This document shows positions 5,730 to 7,360 of a stretch of DNA of 7,360 bases, one piece after another. Within the stretch, counting starts at the first letter, position 1; each line of letters starts with the position of its first letter. The position numbers and the translations under genes were made by a program. This stretch comes from JACCQS01 sp050999295 (GTDB lineage: Bacteria; Actinomycetota; Actinomycetes; Mycobacteriales; Geodermatophilaceae), in NCBI GenBank assembly GCA_050999295.1, contig JBPCPI010000037.1, positions 1 through 7,360 on the forward strand, read 5' to 3'. A model generated the notes under the pieces. That model saw only the letters and a program-made list of their open reading frames with translations, was not told the origin of the DNA and ran no database searches.

Positions 5730-6092
5730 ATGCTGAACCCCTACATACCCATCGTGGGGTTGTTCGCACTGGCGGCGGCCTTTGCCTTGTTCTCCGTCAC
5801 CGCCGCGCCATTCATCGGCCCGCGCCGCTACAACAAGGCGAAAGTGGATGCCTACGAATGCGGTATCGAGCCGGTCGACCAGCCGCTGGGCAGTGCCCGG
5901 TTTCCGGTGAAGTACTACCTCACCGCGATGCTGTTCATCATCTTCGACATCGAGATCATCTTCTTGTACCCGTGGGCGGTCGCCAACGATTCACTCGGCT
6001 TGTTCGGCCTGATCGAGATGGTCCTGTTCATCGGCACCGTCTTCATCGCCTATGCCTACGTCTGGCGCCGCGGCGGACTGGAATGGGACTGA
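5730..6092 (+). CDS. nuoA: NADH-quinone oxidoreductase subunit A
   Basis: This 120-residue membrane subunit of respiratory complex I helps link the quinone site to the proton-pumping arm. Three hydrophobic helices are visible, about residues 6-30, 62-82 and 91-111. The conserved loop YECGIEP (42-48, with Cys44) follows helix 1, and FDIEIIFLYPW (72-82) with its acidic residues lies in helix 2. The protein ends LEWD. ATG at 5730 is preferred over the in-frame GTG at 5721 because it gives MLNPYIPIVGLF, close to the mycobacterial MNVYIPI start, and because both the TAGGGT box and the possible AGGGTGG ribosome-binding site point to it. It is the first gene of the nuo operon and follows menJ by 46 bases. 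Confidence 0.95.
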   Translation: MLNPYIPIVGLFALAAAFALFSVTAAPFIGPRRYNKAKVDAYECGIEPVDQPLGSARFPVKYYLTAMLFIIFDIEIIFLYPWAVANDSLGLFGLIEMVLFIGTVFIAYAYVWRRGGLEWD

Positions 6093-6112
6093 CATGGGAC
6101 TGACATGGGACT
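6083..6112 (+). repeat. 11-bp tandem repeat spanning the nuoA/nuoB junction
   Basis: The unit ATGGGACTGAC occurs at 6083-6093 and 6094-6104, and a partial third copy, ATGGGACT, at 6105-6112. The first copy holds the nuoA stop codon TGA (6090-6092) and the third holds the nuoB ATG (6105). The middle copy adds an out-of-frame ATG at 6094. Removing one copy would leave the nuoA stop one base from the nuoB ATG, a common tight spacing, so an extra unit probably arose by slippage. Confidence 0.8.
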
Positions 6113-6782
6113 AGAAGAAAAACTGCCCAGCGGGTTCCTGCTGACCAATGTCGAGAAGCTGGTGAACTGGACGCGTACCGCGTCGTTGTGGCCGGCCACG
6201 TTCGGCCTCGCCTGCTGTGCCATCGAGATGATGGCTACCGGTGCCGGGCGCTACGACCTGGCCCGGTTCGGCATGGAGGTCTTCCGGGCCTCGCCCCGCC
6301 AGGCCGACCTGATGATCGTCGCCGGCCGGGTGAGCCAGAAGATGGCTCCGGTCCTGCGCCAGATCTATGACCAGATGCCTGAGCCCAAGTGGGTGCTCGC
6401 GATGGGAGTCTGTGCCAGTTCGGGCGGGATGTTCAACAACTACGCGATCGTGCAGGGTGTCGATCACGTCGTTCCCGTCGACATGTATCTGCCCGGCTGC
6501 CCGCCGCGACCGGAGATGCTGATGGACGCGATCCTCAAGCTGCACCACAAGATCAAGCACGAGCCGCTCGGGCCCAAGCGCGCCAAGCAGCTGGCCGACA
6601 ACCCGCAGGAGATCTGGACCGAGATGCCGTCCTCGATCCGATTCGACAAGGCAGCGCGCAAGGAATGGATCGAGGCCGCCGAGGAGAACCGGAACGACCA
6701 GTACGCGTTGGAGCGCACCCAGGCCGTACAGCGCGGCGAGCTCACGCATGGGGCTCTGGTGAAGGTCACGTCGAAGAAATGA
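6105..6782 (+). CDS. nuoB: NADH-quinone oxidoreductase subunit B
   Basis: This 225-residue peripheral-arm subunit carries iron-sulfur cluster N2, the last electron carrier before the quinone in complex I. The four cluster ligands are present: adjacent Cys37 and Cys38 in FGLACCAIEMM, Cys103 in MGVCASSGGMFNN, and Cys132 in YLPGCPPRPE. The block RQADLMIVAGRVSQKMAPVL (65-84) is also strongly conserved. The ATG at 6105 is chosen because MGLEEKLP matches the usual actinobacterial N-terminus; the ATG at 6094 is out of frame. The protein is some 40 residues longer than the 184-residue mycobacterial form. The extra C-terminal part (about 180-225) is charged, with many Glu, Arg and Lys, and has no visible domain. 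There is only a weak GGGAC ribosome-binding candidate, so coupling to nuoA translation is likely. The stop overlaps the nuoC start (ATGA). Confidence 0.96.
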   Translation: MGLEEKLPSGFLLTNVEKLVNWTRTASLWPATFGLACCAIEMMATGAGRYDLARFGMEVFRASPRQADLMIVAGRVSQKMAPVLRQIYDQMPEPKWVLAMGVCASSGGMFNNYAIVQGVDHVVPVDMYLPGCPPRPEMLMDAILKLHHKIKHEPLGPKRAKQLADNPQEIWTEMPSSIRFDKAARKEWIEAAEENRNDQYALERTQAVQRGELTHGALVKVTSKK

Positions 6783-7360
6783 CGAGCACCGAGCACGGGG
6801 AGGTCGCGGTACCGGGTACACCGGATGAGGCCCAGCGGCAGCGCGGGATGTTCGGGGTCAGCGGTTCCGGGGACACCTCGGGCTTCGGCGGGCTGGTCCG
6901 GGTTGCGCCTGGATCCGCGGTCACGCTGCACAGCAGCGAGCGTCCGTACGGCGGCTACTTCGACGACGTGATGGACGCGATCGAATTCGCACTCGGGCCG
7001 AAGCGCTTTGCCGCAACCGTGCTGCGCGTGGTCGTCGACCGCGACGACCTCACCATCTATGTGGCCCGCGAGCGGCTGGTGAAACTGTGCCAGGCCCTGC
7101 GCGACCACGAGGCCCTGAGGTTCGAGCTGATGTCCAGCGTGTCCGGAGTGGACTACCTGGGTTCCGGTGGCGCGAATGCGGATCGCCTGCACGTCGTCTA
7201 TCACGTGACATCCATGACCTACCGCAGGCGGATCCGCCTGGAGGTGACCGTCTCCGCCGACGACGCGAGGATCCCGTCGATCACCGGCGTCTACCCGACC
7301 GCCGACTGGCAGGAACGGGAGACCTGGGACATGTTCGGGATCGACTTCCCCGGCCACCCC
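6779..7360 (+). CDS. nuoC: NADH-quinone oxidoreductase subunit C, N-terminal 194 residues (cut by window edge)
   Basis: This is the 30-kDa peripheral subunit of complex I, which packs against NuoD near the quinone site. ATG at 6779 overlaps the nuoB stop as ATGA, a translational-coupling arrangement. The visible part contains an actinobacterial N-terminal block, RGMFGVSGSGDTSGFGGLVR (22-41), then ERPYGGYFDD (54-63), the fold core with LRFELMSSVSGVDY (113-126), and the family signature ERETWDMFGI (179-188) followed by DFPGHP at the window edge. The sequence closely parallels mycobacterial NuoC through this point. The frame is open to position 7360 with no stop, so the C-terminal part lies outside the window. 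It is a separate gene start here, but whether it is fused to NuoD cannot be seen. Confidence 0.94.
   Translation, partial: MTSTEHGEVAVPGTPDEAQRQRGMFGVSGSGDTSGFGGLVRVAPGSAVTLHSSERPYGGYFDDVMDAIEFALGPKRFAATVLRVVVDRDDLTIYVARERLVKLCQALRDHEALRFELMSSVSGVDYLGSGGANADRLHVVYHVTSMTYRRRIRLEVTVSADDARIPSITGVYPTADWQERETWDMFGIDFPGHP

Noticed and set aside
4757..5731. 324-codon minus-strand frame opposite menJ
   Set aside because: Antisense to a convincing FAD enzyme and without recognisable motifs.
6111..6821. 236-codon minus-strand frame opposite nuoB
   Set aside because: Antisense to nuoB, whose cluster-ligand cysteines leave no doubt about the coding strand.

Overview
The window reads as chromosomal DNA of a high-GC actinobacterium (Actinomycetota). 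Codons mostly end in G or C, GTG starts are common, and the menaquinone and complex I proteins resemble the mycobacterial and streptomycete versions (for example, NuoB begins MGLEE and NuoC carries an N-terminal RGMFGVSGSGDTSG block). I cannot place the genus from sequence reading alone.

Layout. Positions 1-114 hold no gene but carry an imperfect direct repeat. On the minus strand lie an MFS transporter of the metabolite:H+ symporter type (115-1446) and, upstream of it, isochorismate synthase menF (1486-2736). A 145-bp divergent control region with a perfect 10-bp inverted repeat separates menF from menG, the demethylmenaquinone methyltransferase (2882-3589, plus). menG ends in a strong GC hairpin. 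Beyond it, on the minus strand, is a thioredoxin-like gene with a CPLC motif that is broken by one frameshift (3484-3926). Next come a short region with small palindromes, a possible 65-residue proline-rich peptide (4077-4274), and a close match to the Rex operator (4336-4353). On the plus strand follow menJ (4409-5683) and the start of the complex I operon: nuoA, nuoB and the first 194 codons of nuoC, which runs off the right edge.

How the genes fit together. MenF makes the first committed step of menaquinone synthesis (chorismate to isochorismate), MenG methylates the ring at the end, MenJ saturates an isoprene unit of the tail, and the nuo genes encode the NADH dehydrogenase that reduces menaquinone. 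The window therefore couples the making of the quinone to the enzyme that uses it. The Rex-like site in front of menJ suggests that NADH/NAD+ ratio controls part of this set.

The most useful non-gene signals are the Rex-like operator, the dyad between menF and menG, a TANNNT box 6-8 bases before the start codons of four genes (consistent with leaderless mRNAs), an extra copy of an 11-bp unit at the nuoA/nuoB junction, and the frameshifted thioredoxin-like gene. I see no mobile element, CRISPR array, tRNA or rRNA, and no clearly new defence or biosynthetic system.
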